NCBI RefSeq assembly: GCF_014212135.1 | Contig: NZ_JACJVQ010000005.1 | Coordinates: forward strand, 449,702-513,701 | Source: Cohnella thailandensis | GTDB taxonomy: Bacteria > Bacillota > Bacilli > Paenibacillales > Paenibacillaceae | Direction of reading: 5' to 3' | DNA: 64,000 nucleotides | Shown here: positions 43,068 through 54,985 of the stretch, piece after piece | How the letters are laid out: each line of letters begins with the position of its first letter | How positions within the stretch are numbered: the first letter of the stretch is position 1 | Program-made: the position numbers and the translations under genes | The notes under the pieces: model-generated | The model's database searches: none | Told to the model about the DNA's origin: nothing | The model's input: only the letters and a program-made list of their open reading frames with translations

Positions 43068-43979
43068 GTGAGTGAAGCGAAAGACAACTTGGTCTTGTTT
43101 CCCAAGACATTGGATTATTATCAGATACAACTAACGAGAATGCTCGAGACCGAGAGATATGCCGATGCCAAAAGCCTGCTGAACTTCCTGCTGCAATGCG
43201 GGGGAGAAGCGGAGCGTCATCATACGGAATGGGAAGCGTTGCTCGGGTGGCTGGAGGCCGCCTTCCCGGAAGCGGAAGGCGGCGACTTTACCGGAGAAGC
43301 CTTGATGGAGGACGAGGAGGATGCCGAGGATGCGTTAAGGCAGAGGCTCGCCGATCGTTCGGGACAGGATGCGGATTATATTCCGCGCCTGCTGACCAAC
43401 TTATCCGAGACGGACGATCCCGAGCAGCAGCTGCTCATCCTGGGCCAACTGAATTATTTGGAGCATCCCGAGCTGGAAGGCGCCGTGCGGAAGTGGCTGC
43501 TTGATGCCGAACGCCACGCCGTCGTTCAGTTTCGGGCGCTGCAGATGCTTCGCCGCCAAGGGGCGTCGGGGCCTATCTACATGCTGCGCGAAGGAGAGCT
43601 GTTATCGGTAGAAGCGGAAGCGACTCCCTTGCAGTTCGACGATTTTCCTCCGGCCGTCTTGAACGTGCTCGACCGGGTGCGTCAGGCAGCCGAGGTATCC
43701 GATCCGACGCTAAGCTACTTCGCGGAAGAGATGTGGAAGGAATGCGTCCAGGTCGCTTACGGTACTCCGGTCTTTCGCCTGATGATGGAGGACGAGGACA
43801 GCTCCTCCGATACCTGGGCGGCGGCCCTGCATCAATTCCTGACCGAGAAGCTGCACGGAATCCAGAGCGACGAATGGGTTCGGGAGCAGTACGGCATCAC
43901 CGGAGATTTGAGGTTCCGGTACGAGCAGGCGCTGCGTTGGCTGCGCATGTACGCGGGAGAATTGAACGCGGATTCCTAG
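43068..43979 (+). CDS. YsoA-like TPR-type protein
   Basis: This 303-aa acidic helical protein begins SEAKDNLVLFPKTLDYYQIQ and has TPR-like helical pairs (LTRMLETERYADAKSLLNFL; LLILGQLNYLEHPELEGAVR). Its place directly upstream of tig is the same as ysoA in B. subtilis, which supports that assignment; the function of YsoA is unknown. It starts at GTG 43068, about 9 nt after AGGAAGGGG. The longer upstream frame runs through tRNA-Gly and is rejected. Confidence 0.72.
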   Translation: MSEAKDNLVLFPKTLDYYQIQLTRMLETERYADAKSLLNFLLQCGGEAERHHTEWEALLGWLEAAFPEAEGGDFTGEALMEDEEDAEDALRQRLADRSGQDADYIPRLLTNLSETDDPEQQLLILGQLNYLEHPELEGAVRKWLLDAERHAVVQFRALQMLRRQGASGPIYMLREGELLSVEAEATPLQFDDFPPAVLNVLDRVRQAAEVSDPTLSYFAEEMWKECVQVAYGTPVFRLMMEDEDSSSDTWAAALHQFLTEKLHGIQSDEWVREQYGITGDLRFRYEQALRWLRMYAGELNADS

Positions 43980-44025
43980 AGTCTGGCCGTTCGTCTTGCC
44001 GTTCGCCAGGGCGATGATTCGGCCC

Positions 44026-44054
44026 TTGAAATGATGAGTAGGGTTGATTATAAT
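44026..44054 (+). promoter_or_regulatory. Sigma-A promoter of tig
   Basis: TTGAAA and TATAAT have a 17-nt spacer, near-consensus, about 60 nt upstream of the tig start. Confidence 0.8.
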
Positions 44055-44116
44055 AGAATGGTTTATGTTATGCTGCCGCTAGGTCGGCAAGCCGTCTTCG
44101 GAGGGGAATGCAAATT

Positions 44117-45406
44117 ATGAAAGCAACTTGGGAAAAAATAGAAAAGAACGTCGGCCTTCTTGAGGTCGAGATCGATGCGGAGCAAGTCTCAGGCGCATTG
44201 GACAAGGCATTCAAGAAAGTCGTTCAGAAGGTTAACGTTCCTGGATTCCGCAAAGGCAAAGTGCCTCGCTCGATCTTCGAAGCCCGCTTCGGCGTAGAGA
44301 GCCTGTATCAAGACGCGATCGATATCCTGCTTCCGGACGCTTACAGCGAAGCCGTAGACCAAACGGGCATCGTGCCGGTCGACCGCCCGAGCGTCGACGT
44401 CGAGCAATTCGAGAAGGGCCAAGCCTTCAAGTTCAAGGCTAAGGTTACCGTTAAGCCGGAAGTGAAGCTGGGCGAGTACAAAGGCCTGGAAGCTCCTGCG
44501 GCCGACGCGGAAGTGACGGAAGAAGAAGTGAACGCCGAGCTGAACCGCCTGCAGCAGCGCCATGCCGAGCTGGTTGTCGTTGACGAAGGCCCCGCTCAAA
44601 TGGGCGACATCACGATCATCGACTTCGAAGGCTTCGAGAACGGCGTGCCGTTCGATGGCGGCAAGGGCGAGAACTACTCCCTGGAGCTGGGCTCCGGTTC
44701 CTTCATCCCGGGCTTCGAAGAGCAAGTGGTCGGCCTGAACATCGCGGAAGAGAAGGACATCGAAGTCACGTTCCCGGAGAACTACCATGCCGAGAACCTC
44801 GCGGGCAAGCCGGTCGTATTCAAGGTCAAGCTGCACGAGATCAAGCGCAAGAACCTTCCGGCCCTGGACGACGAATTCGCGAAGGACGTCAGCGAATTCG
44901 ATACGCTGGATGAATACAAAGCCGATCTGACGAGCAAGCTTAAAGAGCGCAAGGAGAAGGACGCCGAAGTCGCTCGCGAGTCCGCGATCATCGATAAAGC
45001 TTCCGCTAACGCGGAAGTCGAGATTCCGGAAGTCATGATCGACAGCGAAGTGGACAACATGCTGAAGGACTTCGAGAGCCGCCTGCGCCAGCAAGGCATG
45101 ACTCTGGAGCTGTACTACCAATTCAGCGGCCAAGACGAAGCGGCTCTGAAGGGCCAAATGAAGACCGACGCCCAGAAGCGCGTTCTGAACAACCTCGTTC
45201 TCGAAGAAGTGGCGAAAGCCGAGAACCTGGAAGTGTCCGACGAAGAGCTGACCGAGGAGCTGAACAACCTCGCGAAGATGTACGGCCGCACGGCGGACGA
45301 GCTTCGCGACATCTTCACCTCGAACGGCTACATCAGCACCTTGACAGCCGATCTGAAGGTTCGCAAAGCGGTCGCATTCCTCGTCGAGAACAGCAAGAGC
45401 GCGTAA
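44117..45406 (+). CDS. tig: Trigger factor
   Basis: This 429-aa ribosome-associated chaperone has the ribosome-binding loop VPGFRKGKVPRSIFEARFG in the N-terminal domain. A PPIase (FKBP-like) domain follows (GDITIIDFEGFENGVPFDGG to FKVKLHEIK), then the helical C-terminal chaperone domain. Codon use is strikingly uniform, with few rare codons, consistent with high expression. ATG 44117 is preferred over 44108 because GGAGGGGA is too close to the latter. A near-consensus promoter lies upstream and a strong terminator follows. Confidence 0.97.
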   Translation: MKATWEKIEKNVGLLEVEIDAEQVSGALDKAFKKVVQKVNVPGFRKGKVPRSIFEARFGVESLYQDAIDILLPDAYSEAVDQTGIVPVDRPSVDVEQFEKGQAFKFKAKVTVKPEVKLGEYKGLEAPAADAEVTEEEVNAELNRLQQRHAELVVVDEGPAQMGDITIIDFEGFENGVPFDGGKGENYSLELGSGSFIPGFEEQVVGLNIAEEKDIEVTFPENYHAENLAGKPVVFKVKLHEIKRKNLPALDDEFAKDVSEFDTLDEYKADLTSKLKERKEKDAEVARESAIIDKASANAEVEIPEVMIDSEVDNMLKDFESRLRQQGMTLELYYQFSGQDEAALKGQMKTDAQKRVLNNLVLEEVAKAENLEVSDEELTEELNNLAKMYGRTADELRDIFTSNGYISTLTADLKVRKAVAFLVENSKSA

Positions 45407-45427
45407 TCGATATCGGTTCCGACATAG

Positions 45428-45464
45428 AAACAAGGCACGTGGCTAAACCGCGTGCCTTGTTTTT
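45428..45464 (+). terminator. Intrinsic terminator after tig
   Basis: AACAAGGCACG pairs with CGTGCCTTGTT, followed by a T run. Confidence 0.88.
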
Positions 45465-45595
45465 CACCCTACATAAGCCTGAATCCGAGCGCGCATTACC
45501 GGCTCGCATGACATTGGTCATTGAACGTGTTAGAATATTACCGATACTCGAAACGCCACGCATTTAAGCCCATTAGAGAAAAGAGGTTGGATCCC

Positions 45596-46186
45596 ATGAA
45601 TTTGGTACCTATCGTCGTCGAACAGACGAACCGCGGAGAACGCTCGTACGACATCTATTCCCGTCTGCTTAAAGACAGAATCATTTTTCTCGGAAGCGCA
45701 ATAGATGACGATGTGGCCAATTCCATCATCGCCCAACTGCTTTTCTTGGCGGCAGATGATCCAGAGAAGGATATTAGCCTGTACATCAATTCTCCCGGCG
45801 GTTCCGTTACGGCCGGAATGGGAATATATGATACGATGCAATTCATCAAGCCGGACGTGAGCACGATCTGCGTCGGAATGGCCGCGAGCATGGGGTCCCT
45901 GCTCCTGACGGCCGGAGCGAAGGGCAAGCGGTTCGCTCTTCCGAACAGCGAGATCATGATTCATCAACCGCTTGGCGGCGTCAGAGGGCAAGCGGCAGAC
46001 ATCAAGATCCACGCCGACTGGATCATCAAGACCAAGGAGAAGCTAAACCGGATTTACGTCGAACGTACCGGTCAGTCTTACGAGACCATCGAGAAGGATA
46101 CCGATCGCGACAACTTCATGAGCGCGGAGGATGCTTGCGCTTACGGGCTTGTCGATAAGGTCATCGCCTCCCCAATCAACGGATAA
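45596..46186 (+). CDS. clpP: ATP-dependent Clp protease proteolytic subunit
   Basis: This 196-aa serine peptidase forms the ClpP tetradecamer. The catalytic Ser is in [11 protein letters not shown], the His in [14 protein letters not shown], and the Asp in [10 protein letters not shown]. The start at 45596 follows AAGAGGTTGG; an upstream frame from 45521 is not supported. In B. subtilis clpP is away from clpX, but here it directly precedes clpX (12 bp), an arrangement common in other bacteria. No clear CtsR site was found. Confidence 0.97.
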   Translation: MNLVPIVVEQTNRGERSYDIYSRLLKDRIIFLGSAIDDDVANSIIAQLLFLAADDPEKDISLYINSPGGSVTAGMGIYDTMQFIKPDVSTICVGMAASMGSLLLTAGAKGKRFALPNSEIMIHQPLGGVRGQAADIKIHADWIIKTKEKLNRIYVERTGQSYETIEKDTDRDNFMSAEDACAYGLVDKVIASPING

Positions 46187-46198
46187 AGGAGTGATCCC

Positions 46199-47458
46199 AT
46201 GGGATTCAAATTCAATGACGAGAAGGGCCAACTGAAGTGCTCCTTCTGCGGCAAATCTCAAGACCAAGTTCGCAAGCTGGTCGCCGGACCCGGCGTCTAT
46301 ATATGCGATGAATGCATCGAGCTGTGCACCGAGATCGTCGAAGAGGAACTGGGGCACGAAGAAGAGCTCGATCTGAAGGATATTCCGAAGCCGAAGGATA
46401 TCCGCAATATTTTGGACCAATACGTCATCGGCCAGGAGCAAGCGAAGAAATCCCTCTCCGTAGCGGTTTACAACCACTACAAGAGAATCAATTCGCAGAG
46501 CAAGATCGAGGACGTCGAACTGCAGAAGAGCAACATCATGCTCGTAGGCCCGACGGGCTCCGGCAAGACGCTGCTCGCCCAGACGATGGCCAAGATTCTG
46601 AATGTTCCGTTCGCGATCGCCGACGCGACTTCCCTGACGGAAGCCGGATACGTAGGCGAAGACGTCGAGAACATTCTGCTTAAGCTTATTCAAGCGGCGG
46701 ACTACGACGTGGAGAAGGCCGAACGCGGCATTATCTATATCGACGAGATCGACAAGGTCGCCCGCAAGTCCGAGAACCCGTCGATTACGCGCGACGTGTC
46801 CGGCGAAGGCGTCCAACAGGCGCTGCTGAAGATTCTGGAAGGAACGGTCGCTTCCGTACCTCCGCAAGGCGGACGCAAGCACCCTCATCAAGAGTTCATC
46901 CAGATCGATACGACGAACATTCTGTTCCTGTGCGGCGGCGCGTTCGACGGACTGGAGCAGATCATCAAGCGCCGGATCGGCAAGAAGGTCATCGGTTTCA
47001 ATACCGGCGGCGAGGGCCAGAAGGATCTGAAGCCGGGAGAATATCTTTCTCTGGTTCAACCGGAAGACCTGCTGAAGTTCGGCCTGATTCCCGAGTTCGT
47101 CGGCCGTCTGCCTGTTATCTCCTCTCTCGAGCCTCTCGACGAGCCGGCGCTCGTGCGGATTCTGTCGGAGCCGAAGAACGCTCTCGTGAAGCAGTACCAG
47201 AAGCTTCTCGAGATGGATAACGTGAAGCTGGAATTCGAACAAGGCGCGCTCGAGGAGATCGCCCGCGAGGCGATCAAGCGCAATACGGGCGCCCGCGGTC
47301 TTCGCGCCATCATCGAAGGCTTCTTGCTCGAAGTGATGTACGAGATTCCTTCCCGCGAGGACGTGACCAGCTGCGTCATCACCGAGAAAGTGGTCCGCGA
47401 CAAGATCGCTCCGGAGCTGACGACGAAGAAAGGCAAGAAAAAAGAAGAAAGCGCGTAA
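46199..47458 (+). CDS. clpX: Clp protease ATPase subunit ClpX
   Basis: This 419-aa AAA+ unfoldase feeds ClpP. The N-terminal C4 zinc-binding domain is [10 protein letters not shown]...[10 protein letters not shown], Walker A is [12 protein letters not shown], and Walker B is [14 protein letters not shown]. The ClpP-binding loop is present as [21 protein letters not shown] precedes the ATG. It is co-transcribed with clpP. Confidence 0.97.
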   Translation: MGFKFNDEKGQLKCSFCGKSQDQVRKLVAGPGVYICDECIELCTEIVEEELGHEEELDLKDIPKPKDIRNILDQYVIGQEQAKKSLSVAVYNHYKRINSQSKIEDVELQKSNIMLVGPTGSGKTLLAQTMAKILNVPFAIADATSLTEAGYVGEDVENILLKLIQAADYDVEKAERGIIYIDEIDKVARKSENPSITRDVSGEGVQQALLKILEGTVASVPPQGGRKHPHQEFIQIDTTNILFLCGGAFDGLEQIIKRRIGKKVIGFNTGGEGQKDLKPGEYLSLVQPEDLLKFGLIPEFVGRLPVISSLEPLDEPALVRILSEPKNALVKQYQKLLEMDNVKLEFEQGALEEIAREAIKRNTGARGLRAIIEGFLLEVMYEIPSREDVTSCVITEKVVRDKIAPELTTKKGKKKEESA

Positions 47459-47565
47459 GATCAAGCGGGAGCTTCCGATAGAAGCTTAACTCTGCTGCCG
47501 GCTTACCTGCTTTAGAAAGCTGCCGGTTCCACCCCGAGCTCGTTCCCGCGAGCGGAGGGTGGGAT

Positions 47566-48690
47566 TTGGCGTATACGGGGAGAATGGGAGACATGTATAG
47601 ACGTACCGATACCGTTCCCGTCCGGGTGGGGAACCTGACGATAGGCGGGAACAACCAAGTTCTGCTTCAGAGCATGTGCACCACCAAGACGGCCGACGTC
47701 GCGGCTACCGTTGCCGAGATCAAGCGGCTGGAAGAGGCGGGCTGCCAGCTCGTCCGCGTCACGGTCAACAACAAGGAAGCGGCGGATGCGATCAAGGAGA
47801 TCAAGAAGCAGATCAGCATTCCTCTCGTCGCCGATATTCATTTCGACTATCGCTTGGCTCTTTTGGCAATAGAGAACGGCATCGACAAGGTTCGGATCAA
47901 CCCGGGCAACATCGGCCGCCGCGAGAAGGTAGAAGCCGTCGTCAAGGCGTGCAAGGAGAAGGGGATTCCGATCCGGATCGGCGTCAACGCCGGTTCCCTT
48001 GAAAACCATCTTCTGGAGAAGTACGGCTATCCGACGGCCGAAGCGATGGTGGAGAGCGCGCTGTTCCACATCGGCATCCTCGAGGAGCTGGACTTCCACG
48101 ACATCATCGTATCCTTGAAGGCATCCGACGTCCCGATGGCAATCGAAGCTTACATGAAGGCGGCGGAGGTCATCAAATATCCTCTCCACCTCGGCATTAC
48201 CGAAGCGGGAACGCTGTTCTCCGGAACGGTCAAGAGCGCGGCCGGCCTCGGCGTCCTCTTGAACGCGGGCATCGGCAACACGATGCGAATCTCCCTCAGC
48301 GCCGACCCGGTCGAAGAGATCAAGGTGGCCCGAGAGCTGCTGAAGACGTTCGGATTGATTACGGACGCTCCGACGCTGGTTTCCTGCCCGACGTGCGGCC
48401 GCCTGGACATCGACCTGTTCTCCGTGGCCAACGAAGTCGAAGAGTACCTATCCAAGCTGAAGGTGCCGATCAAGGTATCCGTGCTCGGCTGCGCCGTCAA
48501 CGGACCGGGCGAAGCGAGGGAAGCGGATATCGGCATCGCCGGCGCTCGCGGAGAAGGCATGCTATTCCGTTACGGCGAGATGGTTCGCAAGATTCCGGAA
48601 GCGGAGCTGGTCTCCGAGCTGAAGAAAGAAATCGACCACATCGCTAAGGTATATGCGGAGACGGGAGAAATTCCGGGGCGCAAGCACTGA
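47566..48690 (+). CDS. ispG: 4-hydroxy-3-methylbut-2-enyl-diphosphate synthase (flavodoxin), IspG
   Basis: This 374-aa [4Fe-4S] enzyme performs the penultimate step of the MEP isoprenoid pathway. It has a TIM-barrel N-terminal domain with [15 protein letters not shown] and [15 protein letters not shown]. The cluster-binding C-terminal domain has [11 protein letters not shown] and [24 protein letters not shown] 47566 follows GGAGGGTGGG and gives family length; ATG 47584 and 47593 are alternatives. It is inserted between clpX and lonB, where B. subtilis has no isoprenoid gene. Confidence 0.95.
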   Translation: MAYTGRMGDMYRRTDTVPVRVGNLTIGGNNQVLLQSMCTTKTADVAATVAEIKRLEEAGCQLVRVTVNNKEAADAIKEIKKQISIPLVADIHFDYRLALLAIENGIDKVRINPGNIGRREKVEAVVKACKEKGIPIRIGVNAGSLENHLLEKYGYPTAEAMVESALFHIGILEELDFHDIIVSLKASDVPMAIEAYMKAAEVIKYPLHLGITEAGTLFSGTVKSAAGLGVLLNAGIGNTMRISLSADPVEEIKVARELLKTFGLITDAPTLVSCPTCGRLDIDLFSVANEVEEYLSKLKVPIKVSVLGCAVNGPGEAREADIGIAGARGEGMLFRYGEMVRKIPEAELVSELKKEIDHIAKVYAETGEIPGRKH

Positions 48691-48712
48691 GAACGCGAAG
48701 GAGAACCGCGAA

Positions 48713-49216
48713 ATGAAGAGTAAGCTGTTCTGGCTGCTGACGGGCTTCGCTCTGCTTCTCCTGCTTGCCGCATGCGGCGGCCAAGATGATAAATCCTCGT
48801 CGTCGAACCTAAGCGACAATCAGCATTTCCATGAGAATGGCGATCTTCGCGAAGAGACGGCTTCCTTGGCGGACATGCCCTCGTTCCTTGACGGAGAAGC
48901 CGAGTTGGTCGGGCTGTCGTACGCGGCGGCCGCCAAGCTGAAGGACACGCTGCAATACATTCCCTGCTATTGCGGCTGCGGCGATTCGGCCGGCCATAAG
49001 AGCAATCTGGACTGCTTTATCGCGGGAGTTCGCGAGGACGGATCCGTTGTCTGGGACGACCACGGCACCCGATGCGGCGTATGCCAGCATATCGCCATCC
49101 AATCCGCTCAGCTGAAGCAGCAGGGCAAGTCGGATTTGGAGATTCGCCGGTTTATCGACCAGAATTATTCGGAAGGCTACGCGGCTCCGACGGATACGCC
49201 GATGCCTCAGGCATAA
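48713..49216 (+). CDS. PCYCGC-motif lipoprotein
   Basis: This 167-aa lipoprotein has the signal MKSKLFWLLTGFALLLLLAAC (Cys21). A polar spacer follows, then the family motif YIPCYCGCGDSAGHKSNLDCF, with HGTRCGVCQHIA adding further cysteines. The family is found on the Bacillota surface; its function is unknown, but the Cys/His set suggests metal or thiol chemistry. AAGGAG precedes ATG 48713. It lies 22 bp after ispG, so it is probably in the same transcript, and a strong terminator follows. Confidence 0.85.
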   Translation: MKSKLFWLLTGFALLLLLAACGGQDDKSSSSNLSDNQHFHENGDLREETASLADMPSFLDGEAELVGLSYAAAAKLKDTLQYIPCYCGCGDSAGHKSNLDCFIAGVREDGSVVWDDHGTRCGVCQHIAIQSAQLKQQGKSDLEIRRFIDQNYSEGYAAPTDTPMPQA

Positions 49217-49224
49217 ACGCCATC

Positions 49225-49265
49225 GAAGACGATTCTTTATCCCGATAAAGAGTCGTCTTTTTTTG
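49225..49265 (+). terminator. Intrinsic terminator after the PCYCGC gene
   Basis: A 16-bp stem, AAGACGATTCTTTATC with GATAAAGAGTCGTCTT (one G-U), has a tiny loop and a T7 run. Confidence 0.92.
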
Positions 49266-49276
49266 CTCATTTACAA

Positions 49277-49294
49277 ACCGACCAACGGTCTGTT
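49277..49294. promoter_or_regulatory. Possible TetR-type operator
   Basis: GACC-AAC-GGTC, in a wider imperfect palindrome, sits about 50-65 bp upstream of the TetR-family gene. The length and position suit autoregulation. Confidence 0.4.
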
Positions 49295-49340
49295 AAACTA
49301 TAACTAACCTCAATTTTTCCCTGCAGACGAAGGAGATACC

Positions 49341-49943
49341 ATGAAGAGAGAGCTGAAACGGGAACAAACCTTGCAGCTGCTGCTGAACACCACGCGAGAA
49401 ATCGTTATGGAGAAGGGCTGCACGCGCACGACTTTAAGCGAGATCATGAAGCGTTCGGGCTTGTCGAAGGGGGCGATTTTCCACTATGTGAAGAGCAAGG
49501 ACGAGCTGCTGGCGCTTGTGCTGCATTCGAGCACGGAAGAAACGGACCGGAGGTTCAACGAGACGATCGAGAATGGCGACCGTTCCTTCGAAGGGCCGAT
49601 GAACGTCATCGCGAGCAATCTCGCCCAGCTGATGCGGGCGAACGATCCATCCAACGATATTTTCCGGTACATGATCGGAAGAAGCGAGGAGCCGTTCGTT
49701 CAAGAGCTGCTGTCGAATTATTACGCCCGGACCGTGACGGCATCCGCCCAATGGATCGAGAGAGGCCAGAGCGAAGGGGTTATCCCGTCCTCGGTCGACG
49801 CCCGCGTTACGGCGGAGCTGTTTGTCTTGCTGGCGCTTGGCGCCCGGGTGCGCAGCGGATTGCCTTCGCTTGGAGAATCGGCCATCGCCCCGCAGGACTT
49901 CGGCCGGTTCATGACGAATACGCTGCAGATTCCAACCAAATGA
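49341..49943 (+). CDS. TetR/AcrR family transcriptional regulator
   Basis: This 200-aa regulator has an N-terminal helix-turn-helix (IVMEKGCTRTTLSEIMKRSG, then LSKGAIFHYVKSKDELLALV), the classic TetR signature. The helical C-terminal ligand/dimer domain ends near FGRFMTNTLQIPTK. AAGGAGAT precedes the ATG. It is followed immediately by a DUF2269 membrane-protein gene, which it probably controls along with itself through the GACCAACGGTC site upstream (inference). Confidence 0.88.
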   Translation: MKRELKREQTLQLLLNTTREIVMEKGCTRTTLSEIMKRSGLSKGAIFHYVKSKDELLALVLHSSTEETDRRFNETIENGDRSFEGPMNVIASNLAQLMRANDPSNDIFRYMIGRSEEPFVQELLSNYYARTVTASAQWIERGQSEGVIPSSVDARVTAELFVLLALGARVRSGLPSLGESAIAPQDFGRFMTNTLQIPTK

Positions 49944-49958
49944 CAAGGAGCGATGATG

Positions 49959-50423
49959 ATGGGCGTTCTGCTTACCTTGCACGTGCTCGGAGCCATTTTG
50001 TTTGTCGGCAATATCGTAACGGCGGCCTTCTGGCAAACGATGGCGGACGTCGGCGGGAATCCGGCGGCGATTCATCAAGCGTCCAAATTCGTCATGAAGG
50101 CGGATTGGGCGTTCACCTTGCCGGGACTCGCGCTCCTCGTGGTGACGGGAGGCCTTATGGCGGAGCGAGGAGGCTATTCGATGGGGGGATGGAATTGGTT
50201 GACGCTTTCCCTGGCGCTCTTCGCGTTGACGGGAATTTTGTGGGCAGCCTTCCTCATCCCGCTCCAACGCAAGATGATCCGTTTAAGCGCGGATGCCGTC
50301 CATTCCGGCGTCATCCCGGCCGCTTACCGCCAGGTCTCCAGGAACTGGGCGATCTTCGGATCGGTCGCGACGCTTCTGCCGGTCGCCAATCTCATTCTGA
50401 TGGTGATCAAGCCCGTCATTTAA
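49959..50423 (+). CDS. DUF2269 family membrane protein
   Basis: This protein of about 154 aa has four membrane helices (LLTLHVLGAILFVGNIVTAAF; FTLPGLALLVVTGG; LTLSLALFALTGILWAAFLI; IFGSVATLLPVANLILMVIK). It matches the DUF2269 layout with a conserved His in the first helix. Its function is unknown. Three tandem ATGs (49953, 49956, 49959) follow AAGGAG; the third has the best spacing. It forms a two-gene unit with the TetR regulator. Confidence 0.78.
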   Translation: MGVLLTLHVLGAILFVGNIVTAAFWQTMADVGGNPAAIHQASKFVMKADWAFTLPGLALLVVTGGLMAERGGYSMGGWNWLTLSLALFALTGILWAAFLIPLQRKMIRLSADAVHSGVIPAAYRQVSRNWAIFGSVATLLPVANLILMVIKPVI

Positions 50424-50444
50424 GGGTTTCCATGACTATATCCG

Positions 50445-50494
50445 CCGGGATTCGGGCAATACTACCATGTAGTAGCCCGGGTACCGGTTTTTTT
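50445..50494 (+). terminator. Composite hairpin terminator after the TetR/DUF2269 pair
   Basis: The nested arms CCGG, CGGGC and ACTAC pair with GTAGT, GCCCG and CCGG, followed by T7. Confidence 0.75.
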
Positions 50495-50550
50495 ATAATT
50501 GCCGCAACAGCCGCCGATCGAAGAGGCCGCACGGAAAGGATGGGATAGGA

Positions 50551-52344
50551 TTGACTTTGGGTTCGCTTCTTATGTTGGTTCAAGTGTTCTTTGCCGTGGT
50601 GATCGGCATTTACTTCTGGAATCTGCTTCGCAATCAGAAAAGCAACCGTACGGCCGTGGACCGCGAATCCCGCAAGGAGATGGACAAGCTGCGCAAGCTT
50701 CGTTCGATCTCGCTGACGAAACCTTTGTCCGAGAAAACCCGCCCCGCCAACATGAACGACATCGTAGGGCAGAAGGAAGGCTTAAGGGCTCTCAAGGCCG
50801 CATTATGCAGCGGCAATCCGCAGCACGTCATCGTCTACGGACCGCCGGGAGTAGGCAAAACGGCGGCGGCTCGCGTCGTTTTGGAGGAGGCTAAGAAGAA
50901 CCCGGCTTCGCCTTTCCGGTTGGACGCGAAGTTCACGGAGATCGACGCGACGACCGCCCGCTTCGACGAGCGGGGAATCGCGGACCCGCTTATCGGCTCC
51001 GTGCACGATCCGATCTATCAAGGCGCGGGAGCGATGGGGGTCGCCGGAATTCCTCAGCCGAAGCCGGGCGCGGTCACCAAGGCTCACGGCGGCATTCTCT
51101 TTATCGACGAGATCGGCGAGCTGCACCCTATCCAGATGAACAAGCTGCTCAAGGTTCTGGAGGATCGCAAGGTGTATCTCGAGAGCGCCTACTATCATGC
51201 GGAGGACCCGAATATTCCGCTCTACATCCATGATATTTTCCAGAACGGCCTGCCCGCGGACTTCCGGCTCGTCGGAGCGACGACAAGGTCGCCGAACGAG
51301 CTGCCCCCGGCGCTGAGAAGCCGATGCATGGAGATTTACTTCCGTCCGCTGCTGCCGTCCGAGATCGGTCAGATCGCCGAGAACGCCATCGCGAAGATCG
51401 GCTTCCCGCCCCAGCCGGAGGCGGTGGAGGTCGTTAAGCATTACGCGACGAACGGGCGCGAAGCGGTCAATATCATTCAGCTCGCTGCAGGGCTGGCCCT
51501 GTCGGAGAACCGTCAAGGTCTTGCCGCTTCCGACGTGGAATGGGTCGTCAACAGCAGCCAGCTCTCTCCGCGGCCGGATCGCAAAATCCCTTCCGAGCCG
51601 CAGGTGGGCCTCGTCAACGGCCTTGCCGTATACGGCCCGAGCATGGGAGCCCTGCTCGAGATCGAAGTGACCGCCATGCCCGCCGCCTTGGGCAAGGGGC
51701 AAACCACGATCACCGGAGTCGTCGACGAAGAGGAGCTCGGCGGCGGCCAACGCACCCTTCGCCGCAAGAGCATGGCCAAGGGCTCCGTGGATAACGTGCT
51801 GACCATCGTGCGCAAATTCGGCCTGCGTCCGGAGAATTACGATCTTCACGTCAACTTCCCCGGAGGAACGCCGGTGGACGGTCCTTCAGCCGGAATCGCG
51901 ATGGCGGTGGCGATCGCGTCGGCCATCACGGGCCGTCCGGTAGACAACAAGCTGGCGATGACGGGCGAGATCAGCATTCACGGCCGCGTGAAGCCGGTTG
52001 GCGGCGTCATCGCCAAGGTGGAGGCGGCGTTCCAGGCAGGGGCCGAGACGGTGCTTATTCCGAAGGAGAATTGGCAGGCGATCTTCGAAGGGCTGGAGGG
52101 AGTGAAGGTCGTTCCGGTCGAGACGATCGAGGAAGTGTTCACCCATATCTTCGGGGACTCCATCGTCGGCGTCGCGAACAAGGAAGAGGCGGAGCGCCCG
52201 CTTGCTCCGGATACCTTCGCCTCCGCGCCGATCTCCGTCCTCCATGCCGGAGGCTTCGCGTCTCAAGGCGAGCTCGCCGCCCCGGCGATTTACCCGCCGG
52301 GAGGCGGCGGAAGCGCTCCGGCCGGAACTCCGGCGCCGGGGTGA
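50551..52344 (+). CDS. lonB: ATP-dependent protease LonB
   Basis: This 597-aa membrane-tethered Lon homologue has an N-terminal hydrophobic helix (LMLVQVFFAVVIGIYFW). The AAA+ module has Walker [14 protein letters not shown] and Walker B GGILFIDEIGELHP. The C-terminal Lon protease domain has the catalytic Ser in PVDGPSAGIAMA and a Lys in VGGVIAKVEAAFQAG. In B. subtilis lonB is switched on in the forespore by sigma-F. It has a Gly/Pro-rich C-terminal tail. It starts at TTG 50551, about 10 nt after AAAGGA. The lonB-lon order is the same as in Bacillus. Confidence 0.93.
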   Translation: MTLGSLLMLVQVFFAVVIGIYFWNLLRNQKSNRTAVDRESRKEMDKLRKLRSISLTKPLSEKTRPANMNDIVGQKEGLRALKAALCSGNPQHVIVYGPPGVGKTAAARVVLEEAKKNPASPFRLDAKFTEIDATTARFDERGIADPLIGSVHDPIYQGAGAMGVAGIPQPKPGAVTKAHGGILFIDEIGELHPIQMNKLLKVLEDRKVYLESAYYHAEDPNIPLYIHDIFQNGLPADFRLVGATTRSPNELPPALRSRCMEIYFRPLLPSEIGQIAENAIAKIGFPPQPEAVEVVKHYATNGREAVNIIQLAAGLALSENRQGLAASDVEWVVNSSQLSPRPDRKIPSEPQVGLVNGLAVYGPSMGALLEIEVTAMPAALGKGQTTITGVVDEEELGGGQRTLRRKSMAKGSVDNVLTIVRKFGLRPENYDLHVNFPGGTPVDGPSAGIAMAVAIASAITGRPVDNKLAMTGEISIHGRVKPVGGVIAKVEAAFQAGAETVLIPKENWQAIFEGLEGVKVVPVETIEEVFTHIFGDSIVGVANKEEAERPLAPDTFASAPISVLHAGGFASQGELAAPAIYPPGGGGSAPAGTPAPG

Positions 52345-52383
52345 CCCGCGCCGGACGAATCGAATATCCGATCAGCCAATGGG

Positions 52384-52423
52384 AAGGGACCAAGCAGCCG
52401 CTTCAAGCCGCTTGGTCCTTCTC
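52384..52423 (+). terminator. Hairpin after lonB
   Basis: AGGGACCAAGC pairs with GCTTGGTCCTT (one G-U). The T-run is weak, so it may act as an attenuator only. Confidence 0.55.
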
Positions 52424-52449
52424 GCGGTTACGGGTGCGGACGAGCCTTT

Positions 52450-52478
52450 TTGCGACTGCCGATAACATTTGATACAAT
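52450..52478 (+). promoter_or_regulatory. Sigma-A promoter of lon
   Basis: TTGCGA and TACAAT have a 17-nt spacer and lie about 54 nt upstream of the lon start. Confidence 0.65.
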
Positions 52479-52531
52479 GACTGAAGTACCTAGTCTCTAG
52501 CCATTTATTACATCTTTGGAGGTGTCGGATC

Positions 52532-54967
<2,436 letters not shown>

Positions 54968-54985
54968 CAGGAGACATACACCCTT

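Noticed and set aside
45490-45560. CtsR heptad operator upstream of clpP
   Set aside because: GGTCATT-like pieces occur, but no tandem GGTCAAA heptads at the required spacing.
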